This document shows positions 34,042 to 45,500 of a stretch of DNA of 64,000 bases, one piece after another; within the stretch, counting starts at the first letter, position 1; every line of letters starts with the position of its first letter. The notes under the pieces are model-generated. The model was not told the DNA's origin and made no database searches. It saw only the letters and a list, made by a program, of their open reading frames with translations. The stretch lies in contig NZ_CP172312.1 of assembly GCF_047946665.1 (NCBI RefSeq), positions 1,054,001-1,118,000 of the forward strand, in the 5' to 3' direction. A program made the position numbers and the translations under genes. The stretch comes from Allohahella sp002354735 (GTDB lineage Bacteria; Pseudomonadota; Gammaproteobacteria; Pseudomonadales; Oleiphilaceae).

Positions 34042-37000
34042 ATGACGATTCGTGTCGCGCTCAAACACCGGATGACCTACGATTTCGACCGTCCGGTTAC
34101 GCTTTTTCCACACGTGCTGAGACTGCGTCCCGCAGTGCATTCCCGCACACCGATTCATAGTTACTCGCTCAAGGTTTCGCCAGAAGAACACTTCATCAAC
34201 TGGCAACAGGATCCCTTCGGCAACTTTCTCGCCAGACTGGTGTTCCAGAAGCCAACTACTTCGCTCGATATTCAGGTCGAAGTCATCGCCGACATGAAGG
34301 TGGTGAACCCCTTCGATTTCTTCGTCGAAGACTATGCCAAGGAATTTCCGTTCAAGTACAAGCCCGTGCAGACCCGCGAGCTGGCGCCCTATCTGAAGAA
34401 GATCCGCAAGGGCCCGCTGCTCAAGGCCTGGCTGGCTGAAGTGTCGATGGAGCCGACCTCCATCAACGACTTTATCGTCAATATCAATCGACGGCTGCAG
34501 CAGGATATCGGCTACGGCATCCGCCTCGAGCCTGGTGTGCAAACGCCAGAGCAGACGCTGAAACTGCGTAAGGGTTCCTGTCGGGATACCTCGTGGCTGC
34601 TGGTGAATATTCTCCGTCACCTGGGGCTGGCCGCGCGTTTCGTATCGGGCTACCTGGTGCAGCTGAAGTCGGATCAGAAGAGCCTTGACGGACCATCGGG
34701 TCCCGCTGAGGATTTCACCGATCTGCACGCCTGGTGCGAAGTGTATATTCCTGGCGCTGGCTGGGTGGGGCTCGACCCGACCTCAGGTCTCCTGACCAGT
34801 GAAGGTCATATTCCGCTGGCCTGTACACCCGAGCCTGGTTCTGCTGCGCCTGTAGAGGGTGCGACCAGCAAGGGCAAGGTCGAATTCAGTTTCTCCAATA
34901 TCGTCGAACGTATCAAGGAAGACCCGCGCGTCACCAAGCCTTATACCGAAGACGAATGGCAGCGTGTGCTGGATCTTGGCGACAAGCTGGACGAACAGCT
35001 GCAACGGCAAGACGTCCGCCTGACCATGGGTGGCGAGCCGACCTTTGTATCCATTGATGATATGGAGTCGGAGCAGTGGAACACCGGTGCGCTCGGCGAC
35101 GATAAGCTTAAGCTGGCCCACAAGCTTTTGCTGCGCTTGCACGATCGCTTCGGCCCCACTGGCATGCTGCATTATGGTCAAGGCAAGTGGTATCCCGGCG
35201 AAGAGATTCCCCGCTGGGCGCTGGGCAGCTTCTGGCGAACCGATGGTGAGCCGATCTGGCAGAATCAGGCCCTGTTCGACGAGCCCGAGGGCCTGATTTC
35301 CGATGCTGATTCACGGCAGAAAAAGCCGAATGGCAAGCCCGTGAAACTGAGTGATGAAGCGCTGGATGAGTTTGCAATCGAAGTCGCCAGACAGCTTGGG
35401 GTGAAGCGCGAATTCGTGATTCCCGCTTATGAGGACGTTGCCTACCACCTGATGCAGGAGCAGGCGCTCCCTGCCAACCTGGATCTGATGACGGCCGATC
35501 TCGGCGACGATCTGGAGCGACGTCGGCTGGCAAGGATACTCAGTCAGGGACTTTCTACGGTCGTCGGTTATGTGATTCCACTGCGCTGGGATCCGGCTGA
35601 CTTCAATCCGCTGGCCGAAGCGAAATCGAAACCGCACTGGCAGACTTCGCGCTGGCCACTGCGCGGTGAGCGGCTGTCCTTACTGCCAGGTGATTCGCCG
35701 ATGGGTTTACGCCTGCCGTTGAACTCACTGCCGCTGGCAACGCATCCCTCCGAGATGCTGCCTTACGAGCGCGATCCTTTCGACGGCCGCGCGCCGTTGC
35801 AGTCGGCGGACAAGCTCGACAAAGCGACACGTAAGGTCAAGGCAGGCAGCGCCAGCGTCTCGAAAACCGAGGTGATCCGGACTGCATTGGGCATTGAACG
35901 TCGCGGCAATAAGCTCTACCTGTTCATGCCGCCGATGACACACCTCGAGCACTATCTCGCGCTGCTGGCAGCCATCGAGCATGCCGCTGAAGCCTGTGAT
36001 CAGAAGATCATCATCGAAGGCTACGAGCCACCGCGCGATCCACGTATCAACAAGCTGCTGGTCACGCCGGACCCTGGTGTCATCGAAGTGAACATCCAGC
36101 CTTCGCACTCATGGCGCGAGCAGGTGGAAATCACCGAGACCGTCTACGAGGAAGCCAGACAGAGCCGACTGTCCGCTGAAAAATTCATGATCGATGGCCG
36201 TCATACCGGTACCGGTGGTGGCAATCACATGACGCTCGGTGGCTCGACGCCGGAACACAGTCCCTTCCTGCGACGGCCGGACCTGCTCAGGAGTTTTGTC
36301 AACTATTGGCAGAACCACCCAGGCCTGTCGTATCTGTTCTCGGGCATGTTTATTGGTCCAACCTCACAGTCGCCGCGTGTGGATGAGGGCAGGGACGAGA
36401 ACCTGTATGAACTCGAGATCGCCTTCCAGCAGATGCCCGAAGGCGATGTGCCGCAGCCCTGGCTGGTGGATCGCATCCTGCGCAACCTGCTGATCGACGT
36501 GACTGGCAACACGCACAGGACCGAGTTCTGTATCGACAAGCTCTACGCGCCAGGCACTGCCAGTGGTCGACAGGGTATCGTCGAACTGCGTGGTTTCGAA
36601 ATGCCGCCGCATGAGCGCATGTCGCTGGTGCAGGCCGTATTCATCCGTTCGATGCTGGCGCGCTTCTGGAACGAGCCGTACAAACAGAAGCTGGTGCGTT
36701 GGGGTACCGAACTGCACGACAAGTTCATGCTGCCGCACTACGTCTGGGCGGATATCAAGGATGTGGTGCAGGAGCTAAATGATCATGGCTATCCCTTCGA
36801 GCTGCAGTGGTTGCTGCCATTCGAGGAGTTCCGCTTCCCGCACTATGGTCGTCATCAGATCGATGAGATGAGCGTCGAATTGCGCTGGGCCATCGAGCCA
36901 TGGCACGTCCTTGGTGAAGAAGTCTCGAGCATGGGTACCGCACGCTATGTGGACTCATCGGTCGAGCGTCTGCAGGTTCGTCTGACGAACTTTGTCGATG

Positions 37001-37524
37001 CTCGGTATGCGCTGACCTGTAACGGTAAGCGCGTGCCCCTGCACAATACCGGACGCCATGGCGAATACGTCGCCGGCATCCGTTATCGCGCCTGGGCGCC
37101 ATTCTCGGCCCTGCATCCAACCATCGGCATTCATGCGCCACTGGTGTTCGACATCATCGATACCTGGAATCGTAGAAGTATCGGCGGCTGTACCTATCAC
37201 GTGGTGCACCAGGGTGGCCTGAGCTACGACGCGATGCCGGTGAATGCGGTGGAAGCTGAATCCAGACGGCATAACCGATTCGAAAATATCGGTCACACGC
37301 AAAGCGCGCTCAACCACAACTACGGTGGCATGGGTGGCTTTGCCGGCTTCTCGAATAACGTCGACCCGACTGACAACCGGATTCAGACCTATTCGACTAC
37401 GCCTTCGGGCTCAATGCTGCGGGGGTCGGTGCCGCATAGGTCGGACGTTAGTGGGGTGGATCTGACGCCGGTGGAGCCTTCTATGGAGTATCCGCATACG
37501 TTTGACTTGAGGCGGGTGAAGTAG
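34042..37524 (+). CDS. Transglutaminase-like/DUF2126 protein
   Basis: A 1160-residue protein in two parts. Residues about 1-290 have a Bact_transglu_N beta domain (ALKHRMTYDFDRPVTLFPHV) and a transglutaminase core with catalytic cysteine in LRKGSCRDTSW, histidine in DLHAWCEVY and aspartate in VGLDPTSG. The remainder is DUF2126 (LTMGGEPTFVSIDDMESEQW, DGRHTGTGGGNHMTLGG, GRHGEYVAGIRYRAW). This fusion is common and usually accompanies alpha-E and circularly permuted ATP-grasp partners, which are absent here. Function is unknown; peptide-bond formation or cleavage is suspected. The ATG at 34042 is preferred over a TTG at 34033. Confidence 0.92.
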   Translation: MTIRVALKHRMTYDFDRPVTLFPHVLRLRPAVHSRTPIHSYSLKVSPEEHFINWQQDPFGNFLARLVFQKPTTSLDIQVEVIADMKVVNPFDFFVEDYAKEFPFKYKPVQTRELAPYLKKIRKGPLLKAWLAEVSMEPTSINDFIVNINRRLQQDIGYGIRLEPGVQTPEQTLKLRKGSCRDTSWLLVNILRHLGLAARFVSGYLVQLKSDQKSLDGPSGPAEDFTDLHAWCEVYIPGAGWVGLDPTSGLLTSEGHIPLACTPEPGSAAPVEGATSKGKVEFSFSNIVERIKEDPRVTKPYTEDEWQRVLDLGDKLDEQLQRQDVRLTMGGEPTFVSIDDMESEQWNTGALGDDKLKLAHKLLLRLHDRFGPTGMLHYGQGKWYPGEEIPRWALGSFWRTDGEPIWQNQALFDEPEGLISDADSRQKKPNGKPVKLSDEALDEFAIEVARQLGVKREFVIPAYEDVAYHLMQEQALPANLDLMTADLGDDLERRRLARILSQGLSTVVGYVIPLRWDPADFNPLAEAKSKPHWQTSRWPLRGERLSLLPGDSPMGLRLPLNSLPLATHPSEMLPYERDPFDGRAPLQSADKLDKATRKVKAGSASVSKTEVIRTALGIERRGNKLYLFMPPMTHLEHYLALLAAIEHAAEACDQKIIIEGYEPPRDPRINKLLVTPDPGVIEVNIQPSHSWREQVEITETVYEEARQSRLSAEKFMIDGRHTGTGGGNHMTLGGSTPEHSPFLRRPDLLRSFVNYWQNHPGLSYLFSGMFIGPTSQSPRVDEGRDENLYELEIAFQQMPEGDVPQPWLVDRILRNLLIDVTGNTHRTEFCIDKLYAPGTASGRQGIVELRGFEMPPHERMSLVQAVFIRSMLARFWNEPYKQKLVRWGTELHDKFMLPHYVWADIKDVVQELNDHGYPFELQWLLPFEEFRFPHYGRHQIDEMSVELRWAIEPWHVLGEEVSSMGTARYVDSSVERLQVRLTNFVDARYALTCNGKRVPLHNTGRHGEYVAGIRYRAWAPFSALHPTIGIHAPLVFDIIDTWNRRSIGGCTYHVVHQGGLSYDAMPVNAVEAESRRHNRFENIGHTQSALNHNYGGMGGFAGFSNNVDPTDNRIQTYSTTPSGSMLRGSVPHRSDVSGVDLTPVEPSMEYPHTFDLRRVK

Positions 37525-37552
37525 GGCTCGCATTGCTGTGAAGCGCGAATAT

Positions 37553-37585
37553 ACCCGCCGATGGAGAGTGGCTTTGTCGGCGGGT
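37553..37585. terminator. Hairpin between the transglutaminase gene and the convergent rpn gene
   Basis: ACCCGCCGA and TCGGCGGGT form a 9-bp stem around a 15-nt loop between two convergent genes. The T run is poor. Confidence 0.45.
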
Positions 37586-37633
37586 TAATGAAGGTTATGG
37601 AGGCGGGGAGTAATAGGCTCGAGTGATAATGAA

Positions 37634-38617
37634 TTAGCCGAGCACAGCATCGAGAGAGTCTTCCTCGAGCACCCGGTCTAACCAGAGTTCGAGCTGCTCA
37701 CGCTTGGCGTTGTCGATCTGCGCCAGCGCCCACTCTGGAAGCGTCCCAAACCGGCGGGCTAGCTGCCGCTTGAGCGTGCGAGCTTCGCCAAGTTCAATAC
37801 CCTGTTCAAGGCCTTGCTCAAGCCCTTGTTCAAGTCCTTGCTTCAGGCCCTGTTCGATATAAGCGCGGCCCCAGTTGTTGCTTCGCTCGTTCAACATGCT
37901 ATGCATCTCCGTTAGATTCCGAATGGACTCCAGCCTGATCCCCGGCACCTGGTTTCTTATCAGTATACGACCAAACCACTCATTGAAGGCTCTTACCAAG
38001 CCAGCTTGTCTGTCCTGATCCAGCCAGACGATAAGGTTGGCTACCACGCGAGCCAAGGCCTCCGGGCCGTCAGCCAACTCCGCCCTAATCAACGCGGCAG
38101 TCAGATTTTCCAGCCGCTCGAGCTCAGTAGCATCGAAGCTGCGTTCATCAATGAGCAGGTATCGCAGCGCTGGCTGGAAAGCCTCTAGCTGCTCGGGCAT
38201 CGGCTGAATCAGCTCTGCCAGATCGACAGCAGCTCTCCACGGTTTAACACCATTATACAGCACAAGAGGGAGTACCGGTGGGAGTTTTGTTTTGCCTGCA
38301 ACCTGTTTCGACTTGATCAGATCCTGATAAAGCAGCCCCACATAGGTCAGCAGGCGAACCGCCATGAAGCGGTCCACGGTGGACTGAAATTCAAGCAGTA
38401 GATACAGGTACAGCCACTCATTGCGAAACTTTACTCGCCAGACCAGATCGTCAGCGCGCTCGCGAAGGTCGTCGGTGATATAGCTGTTGTTGAGCTTTTC
38501 CAGCGTGGAAAAGTCCAGCTCCTGCACCCAGTCGAAGGGCACGAAGCCGAGGAGGAGATCGCGTACCATCTCCGGATGTGAAAACAGCTGCTTATAGCCG
38601 TGATCATGCGCTGCCAT
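37634..38617 (-). CDS. Rpn family PD-(D/E)XK nuclease/putative transposase
   Basis: A 327-residue member of the recombination-promoting nuclease family (YhgA-like). It starts MAAHDHGYKQLFSHPEMVRD, has FVPFDWVQELDFSTLEKLN, then WRVKFRNEWLYLYLLLEFQS, where LLLEFQS is the catalytic ExQ of this family. The C-terminus has a Q-G-L-E-Q repeat (YIEQGLKQGLEQGLEQGLEQ) typical of Rpn proteins, then a helical tail. GAGG lies 8 nt before the ATG at 38617; the frame stays open upstream to 39190 but that part has no homology. Relatives stimulate recombination in E. coli, and some act in phage defence. It borders the toxin array and a broken gene. Confidence 0.88.
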   Translation of the reverse strand: MAAHDHGYKQLFSHPEMVRDLLLGFVPFDWVQELDFSTLEKLNNSYITDDLRERADDLVWRVKFRNEWLYLYLLLEFQSTVDRFMAVRLLTYVGLLYQDLIKSKQVAGKTKLPPVLPLVLYNGVKPWRAAVDLAELIQPMPEQLEAFQPALRYLLIDERSFDATELERLENLTAALIRAELADGPEALARVVANLIVWLDQDRQAGLVRAFNEWFGRILIRNQVPGIRLESIRNLTEMHSMLNERSNNWGRAYIEQGLKQGLEQGLEQGLEQGIELGEARTLKRQLARRFGTLPEWALAQIDNAKREQLELWLDRVLEEDSLDAVLG

Positions 38618-38674
38618 GTGTACCTCATCCTTGAAGTGGGCCGGCAGAGTAGCGGTTTCAAGCAGTGAAAGGAA

Positions 38675-39498
38675 GTGTCGACCAGGCCGACGATCCGCGT
38701 TAACGCCGATACCGATCGCGACGGCGATGGCTTCAGCAATGAAGTCGAGCTGAGCCGCAAGTCGAACCCCGACGATGCCGCCGACTATCCTGATGACGTA
38801 GCGCCAGCACTGACCGTGGATAACCCGAGCGGACAGAGCCTGGAGCAGACCATGGTCCTGCTGACCGGCGCGGTAACTGACCCTGAGCAGCCTTACAGCG
38901 GCATTACCCGTGTGAGCGTGGAATCCAGTGCTTTTGCGGATGCCACATTCAGCGCCACCGTAACCGCCAACCGCTTCGCCCGCAGGTGCCGTTCCAGCAG
39001 GTGAGTGGCAGTGATGCTGTTCTGAGTCTCGCCGGCAACGCCCTGGAGATCGGCATGAGCAATGCGCAGCTCCTGTTCCCCCTTGGCCGCACTTCCGGTG
39101 CAATCCAGACTCAGTTCTTTCCGTTCGAGCATCTCGGCGTGTCGATGATGCCGAACCTGCGACCGTTATGGGCCTATGCGACTCAGCCACGCGGCGTGGA
39201 AGTCGAAGGGCCGGTCAGCATTCGCATTGCGATGCCGAAGTTACGCGGCAGCTACGACTACATTCCACCGGGCACCGAGCGTGTCGTGCTGCTGGGCTAC
39301 AGCCCTGGCCGCAAGGTGCTTGCACCCATTGGTGTGGGTCGCATCGAGAATTACAGCGTGTTCAGCGAGGGAAGTGTCGCCCTCGAGAACCTGGACTACA
39401 TCGCTTACGTGATGGTCCCGCAGCAGCATCAACCACTTCTGGCGGCCGTTGCCGCCGGCAGTAAGAGTCTTAACCAGCTCATCGCCGAATTGCAGTAG
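38675..39498 (+). pseudogene. 3' remnant of a large secreted protein gene, truncated and frameshifted
   Basis: Two frames together look like the C-terminal part of one protein. The first (38675 to about 38985) has a calcium-type repeat VNADTDRDGDGFSNEVELS and an Ig-like segment (LTGAVTDPEQPYSGITRVSV). Near 38970-38985 the frame shifts, and the second frame continues through PQVPFQQVSGSD to YDYIPPGTERVVLLGYSPG and ends at 39498. No start or signal peptide remains; the 5' part has been lost next to the rpn gene. It ends 11 nt before the giant toxin gene, so the intact parent probably formed an operon with it. The parental function is unknown. Confidence 0.7.
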
Positions 39499-39509
39499 GG
39501 CCGATAGTC

Positions 39510-42500
39510 ATGCAACTGGATCTGTCATTGAAATTATCGGCCGCGGCCTGTCTGGTACGGATGTTGGCTGCGGTGCTGGGGCTGGTGCTTGGGCTCATTG
39601 CGAGCGCGAGTTACGCAGAAGAGCGCATTAAATTCGGCTGGGTCATGGCTCGTAGTATGGTGCTGGATGAGAATGGTCAGCCGATTCTTGTCGAGTACAA
39701 CGAGCAGGGTGATGAGATTAAGGTGCTGCAGCTTCCTGAGAGCTTTACCGGCTCGGTTGATTCGCTTGAAGTGTTTTCAGTCAGGGACTACAGAGAGCAG
39801 CAGCAAAAGCTGATCCGGTTCAAGGTTGACCAACCCGCCCTCGCTGCTGGTGCTCAGCTGTTAAGTCGCGAAGAGGCGGTGACCACGGCACTCACGATGG
39901 CTAACGGTACCACCCAGATAAAGCTGAGCGACTCGAACCTGAAAACCTCTACACGGAGTCTGCTGGTGCTCGGTCAGGCGGACCGGCTTTTGAACGATGC
40001 TGACGCTATTATTCTTCAGCAGTACCCCTTCGATCTCACTCAAGCGAATATCGTTCCCGGTAATTCCAAAAGCATCCTGGTGAATGATCTCGGCCAGGTG
40101 ATTGCCAGTTCGCCGTATGTTATCGCGCCGAGAGTAGGCTTCCACGGTACACCTGGTGAAGCATCCAAAAGCCCACTTGGCTTTGATCCCGAAAAAGACG
40201 AGATTTTTGGTCCGGTCGTGGGCATTCCGGTCGATATGGGAGAGCTGCTCTACCCAGGCGCTAAAGGCGCAACAGACGAAGACGGCAAATACGTTCTGAG
40301 GTACAGACTGCTAACCTGTCCGCCCGGCGGCTTTGAATTCATGACCGATGTTTGGGCGCAGCTCAAATATCAAAACTTCAGCCCTCTGGGTAGCGCCTCG
40401 TTGCCGTACTATCTGCGTGGCCGGTCATGGGATTACTGCTATGCCTACATCGACCCCTTCACCAAGGATCTGATCCAGCAACCTGCAGTGCAGCCAGCAC
40501 AGCGAATCAATCTCTACGTCGACGTTATGTTCCTCACCGGCCAACTGCAGATGGAGAACGCGGGCGACGGCTCTAGTGTGCCCCTTGGCGACGTAACTCG
40601 CTCACAGGCTTTCGATGCGAGCACCAACGCGGCGGCTACGGCAAGCGACTGGTACGACTTCGACAACGATGGCCAAGCTGATCGACCTGTCATTGGTCGC
40701 ATGGCAGACATACCCGATGACGGCACCGCTGATTTGGTATTTGTAGAAGATGACACGGGCGATCTTCAGGGCATCTATCTCAGCTCTAACGACAAGGCTG
40801 AGGCTCCCGCCGAAAGCGGCACAGCGCCAGCACCCGATCTCATCCGACTGCTGGACGAAGACCGCACCCGCAGGCTGAACGAGAACACAGGCTTGCTCAG
40901 CAGTATCAGTCGTGATGACCTGCAGAATACCGACGTGCTCGTGTTTCGCGCCGCCACGGGTCAACTTGTGCTGGAGCGCAAGGGTCTAGGTCATGCCGAA
41001 GTCCGGGCCGGCGAACTGGCTGTCAATGAAGAGGGTGTCGCTGGTTATCGCCTGATGCTGCGCGGACCTGCCGATTCTGCTGCCAACGTTGGCGCGATCA
41101 ACCGGACAAGTTCATTCGAAGAATGGGCCACCGGCTACCAGCTGACCGAGCCGTTCCAGAAGCGGGAGTCCTTCCACCTTCAGCCCGGCGAATGGGTTGA
41201 GGTCGTTGCGATCAACCGCAGCACCGGCTATATGGGCACCTCGCGCGTGCAACTCAAGAGTGTCGGTGATACAGGCTCCACAGGCCTGAGTGTCACTCTC
41301 GAGCCCATCGTGATGCGTCCACCCAACCTGAAGGTCTGGGCAGAGCGCATGTACAACGTCGAGCAGGGCCTGCAGGCTGGCGAAAGCCGTTCGGGTCAGA
41401 TCGTCAGCGCTGAAGGTGCGAGCCTGCTGAGCGATCAGAGCGTGCGCGTCTTTACCGAATGGCTGGATCACGATGGTTCACCGCTGCCCGAAGGCTTGTC
41501 AGCGGTCGATGGCGCACAGTACGGCCTCACCGGGCGATTGGCGAAGGTGGTGGCCCCTAACGTGGTCGCCACGACTAGCAGCAGTAACATTGCGGCATTC
41601 CCGATCGCACCCGGCCGTCAGACCCAGATACTGCAGTGGAAAGACACGCAGGCCCTGGCAGAGCATTACTACATCCAGGTGATCGGCCAAGCCAAGAACC
41701 AGGAGTGCGCGCAGTGCGCCAGTTTTGATAAATCTGGTGCCGATGCCGACGCGGATGCGCCTCTGGACACCCGGCCACAGTACATCACACCATTCCTGGT
41801 GCCACAGTACGACGAACAGAAAGGCTGGCTCGCCTACCGTGAATATCGCCGTCTGCTCAAGGCCGGTCAGGAAGCAACTGCTGCTGGCACGCCAGGCGAC
41901 ACGGCTGCCCCAAATCGACCGCTGCCGAGCTACGCCTGGACCTATCGCCCTGAGTACCAATTCAGCCGATTCAGTCTCGAAGTGGATGCGATTAATCGTG
42001 TGAAGATCACCGACCCGCTGACTGGCAGTGAGGACAAGGACGATATTCTTGATGCGACCAGTCCGGTCATCACCTCTTCAGACAAACTCATCGAAGTATT
42101 GTACTCACTCATCGGCCCCGAGTTCGGACGGATTGCGCCGATCGACGGCGGTCAGGACCTCGTGCTGGCCCTGGGCGAACACGAAACCAGAGTCACCAAG
42201 GGCGAAGACCAGACCCTGCGCATCGACAACATCGAGCACCTGGCGAGTCTGGATCCCGAAGACTTCCTGACCATGCGCCTGTATCTGAACCAGGATGCAG
42301 GGAACGTGCTGTGGGAGTATGCGTTTGAGCATCTGGTGCTGGGCACACAGCTCGCTGCGTATGATGCCTCGTCAGGCGAGACCTTGTATGTCAGCGCGGA
42401 TGACCCACGCGTACCGCTCGAAGCTGTGCTCGTAGGCTATGCTGGCCGCACGGACAAGACCCCGATCAAGGTGCGTTGGAAGGCGACTGGTGGCGCCACG

Positions 42501-45500
42501 CTGACGCAGGAGTATGCCATCGACCATACCTATGGCATCTTCGCCAACGAAATCACGCTGCCGCCGAATCGCGGCGCGATCTCTAACGTGTCTGTGGAGC
42601 TATTAGATGCTGGCGGTGCCACGGCGACATTGCCGCCCATCGAAGTTCTCGCCGGCGAGCCGACCACCATCGAGGTCGATCAGCCGAATCTTATTGTTTC
42701 GGCTGCCGAAGCCAATGACACGACCTTGAACATCCTGGTAAAGGACAAGCACGGGAACCCCGTGGCCGCCGACACCGGCGTCAGTTTCTTCGTCGCCGAC
42801 AGCCTGCACGTGGTCAGCACCACAGGTGCCACCGACGACGCCGGAAAAGCGAGCCTCACCTTCCGTGGCGGCAGCATTGCAGAAATGGCCAGCATCAAGA
42901 TCAATGCTGGGCAGGTGAGCACCACCGTGCCGGTCGAGGTGAAGCCGCTGAAAATCGAATTTGTTGATGCCGAAGCGACGCTGTTTGCTGGCGCGACAGA
43001 AAGCTTCACTGTACGAGTCACGAACTACCTCGATCAGCCAGTCAACGGGGTGACCGTAGCGCTGGGATCAAGCTATGGCTTCCTGTCTCAGACCGAAGTG
43101 ACCACCAATGCCAGTGGTGAAGCCAGCGCAACGATCACTGCGCCAGGCTCCGATGGGTCGGGTGAACTTACCGCCCAGGCCGGCCGCAGTCCATGGCAGG
43201 TCCAGCCTTTCGAGGTGGTGTATCCGCAACAAGAGCTTCGTGATCTGGAAGTCGACCATGCCATGATGGTAGGCGATACCAGTACGGCTGGTGTCATCGA
43301 CCACGTCCGTTATGATTCCACCGCTATTGCCCTGCCGTTCAAGACCAGCGCAACCATCAAGGCCCTGGGTCAGCCAGGTGATGCCGTCACCGTAAAGATC
43401 GGCGACTTCCGCGATCCCAACCTGGCGCCCCTGGCCGCCTATTATCTCAATGAGCTGGATGGTCAGCTGGTGCTGGACGAAACCGGACGCTATCCACTGT
43501 CGGCGCAGTTTGTCACGCAAGCTCGGGGCACACCAATGGGCGGTGGCCGCAGCCTGCGCTTCTCCTCTGTAAACCAGACGATCGACGGCGAAGTGCCCAG
43601 CGTGCTCTGGACTGACTCCGCCCCGGCGCTGAAGCGCCTGAACAGCATTGGTTTCAGTATCGACCTCAAGCCCACTGAGCGCGACAGCGCAATGGTCAGC
43701 GGTACCGTCGTCGATCTCGGCAACGGTGCCCAAACCCTGCAGCTGCAGAGCGACGGCACCCTGGTCTACCGCGTCCGCACCGATACCGGCAATTACATCG
43801 TTCGCAGTGCGCCAGTTGGCGTGAATCAATGGCATCGGGTCGCGGCCCGCTACCACAACGGCCAGGCAGAACTCTGGGTCGATGGCACGCTTACGCAGAT
43901 GCCCGCCAGCGGCGTGCTGACTTATAGCGATAGCGGCCGCACCCTGGAAGTCGGTAAGGGCTTCGAAGGTCAGCTCAACAGCCTGAAGTGGTTCGACTGG
44001 AGCAGTGCGCCAGTGATGACCTTTGCTGATGGCAGCACGCAGACGACCGTGACCGTCGGCCCAGACAACTTTACCGATCTGACGCTGCAGAGCACGGGTG
44101 CGATGGGTGCTGGCAATAGCCTGCTCACGACTATGCGGGTCGCGGTCCATACCGATCAGGTGCGGCAGTATGCTTCGCTCGTTTCACAGGCCGGCTTTGC
44201 CGTACTGGCGGGTCAGTACGCGGACACGCTTGACCCGAATGCACCACCGATCAACGTGGCAGGACTGACACCGACCTACAGCATGCTGGGTGTAGCGCAG
44301 TACGTGCCGCCGCGGCCAGTGCAGATTCCGTTTATCAGCCAGGCGCATGCGGCTGATGGTGAGAGTAACTTCGCGCTCGGTCTCATCAGCTGGATTTTGC
44401 CGATCGAGGACTTCGGTATCGTGATCGTACAGCTGGGTTATCTGGTGAGTGATCCTGAGAAATTCGATGGCCTTGAATTCTCCATCGCAGCCGTCAATGT
44501 CATCACGATCTTTCCGCCTGCGAAACCGCTGAAGGTCATCACGACACCGCTGCGTGCGCTGCTGCGCAAGCTGAACGATGTAAACCCGAAGTTCGCAAAA
44601 TACTTTGCCGGCTATCTTGGCAAAGTGGTACAGCGCAGTAAGACCGGCGACTTCAGCCTGCTGTGGAATAGCTTGCCGTTCCTGGCCTTGGCCGTTGAGC
44701 TATACGAAGACGAGGACTCGAGAAAAGGCCTGGAGTTCATGTTCAGCACCATCAACAGTGCCGATGACGTGGTGTCGTGGGTGGATTATCTCGCGCTGCC
44801 GGCCAACGGCTGGGAAGGTGAGGGCGAGCCGCCGACGGTGCCGGCTTTTGCTGACGGTGCACCTGCTACGGCGTTACACAATTTACCTTTGAACTGGTTG
44901 ATGCCGCAGGCGCATGCCGCACCCATGGCTGGGGTTACCAGGATATCAAAATCAGTACTCGGCAATGCCCTAGTGCACGCCAGCGCCCACATTGGGAAAG
45001 AAAGCCTAGAAGGAATGGCCGACGCATTAAAGGTATTCAACAGATCTCTGCGCAAAGCTTCCGCTCGCGACATGCGGCGCTACGCTTTTAGTCCAGAGCT
45101 GCTCGGGATCGCGGGCGGTGCGATGTTGCGTCGTGCAGGTGTCAAAACCTTTGAGGCCGTGTTCTCCAACGCAAAGAACACGCGCTATCACATTGCTGCT
45201 TTACTGCCTATGTTGGCCTACCTTGAGTATGAAAATACCTGCGGCCGGGTCCTCCAGGAAGAGACTAAGATGCCGGAGGGAACTACCCCGCCTCAATTGG
45301 AAAGCGATCGCCTTAAGTGCGGGGGCAAAGGTTTCGATAATAATATCCGAAATCTTGTGTATCGTAAGATGGCGACTGCATTCATAGATAAAGGCAACAA
45401 AGATCTGTCAGAAGAGGATCCAAAGAAATCCGAACGAATTTTAATTTTTGCTTCAGGCCATGGAGCGCTGTTTCATCTTGAGCAACTTGCTTACCATCAG

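Noticed and set aside
37634..37880. QGLEQ-type repeats at the end of the rpn gene as a DNA repeat element
   Set aside because: Such coiled-coil repeats are common at the C-terminus of Rpn proteins and belong to the coding sequence.
38618..39190. Upstream extension of the rpn frame on the minus strand (to 39190)
   Set aside because: The extension runs antisense over the secreted-protein remnant, has no family similarity, and the ATG at 38617 has a ribosome site and matches the usual Rpn N-terminus.
43068..44150. Long minus-strand open frames antisense to the stalk (also 60654-61736)
   Set aside because: They mirror codon bias of the plus-strand stalk, lack ribosome sites and resemble no protein; their conservation follows from the stalk's own conservation.
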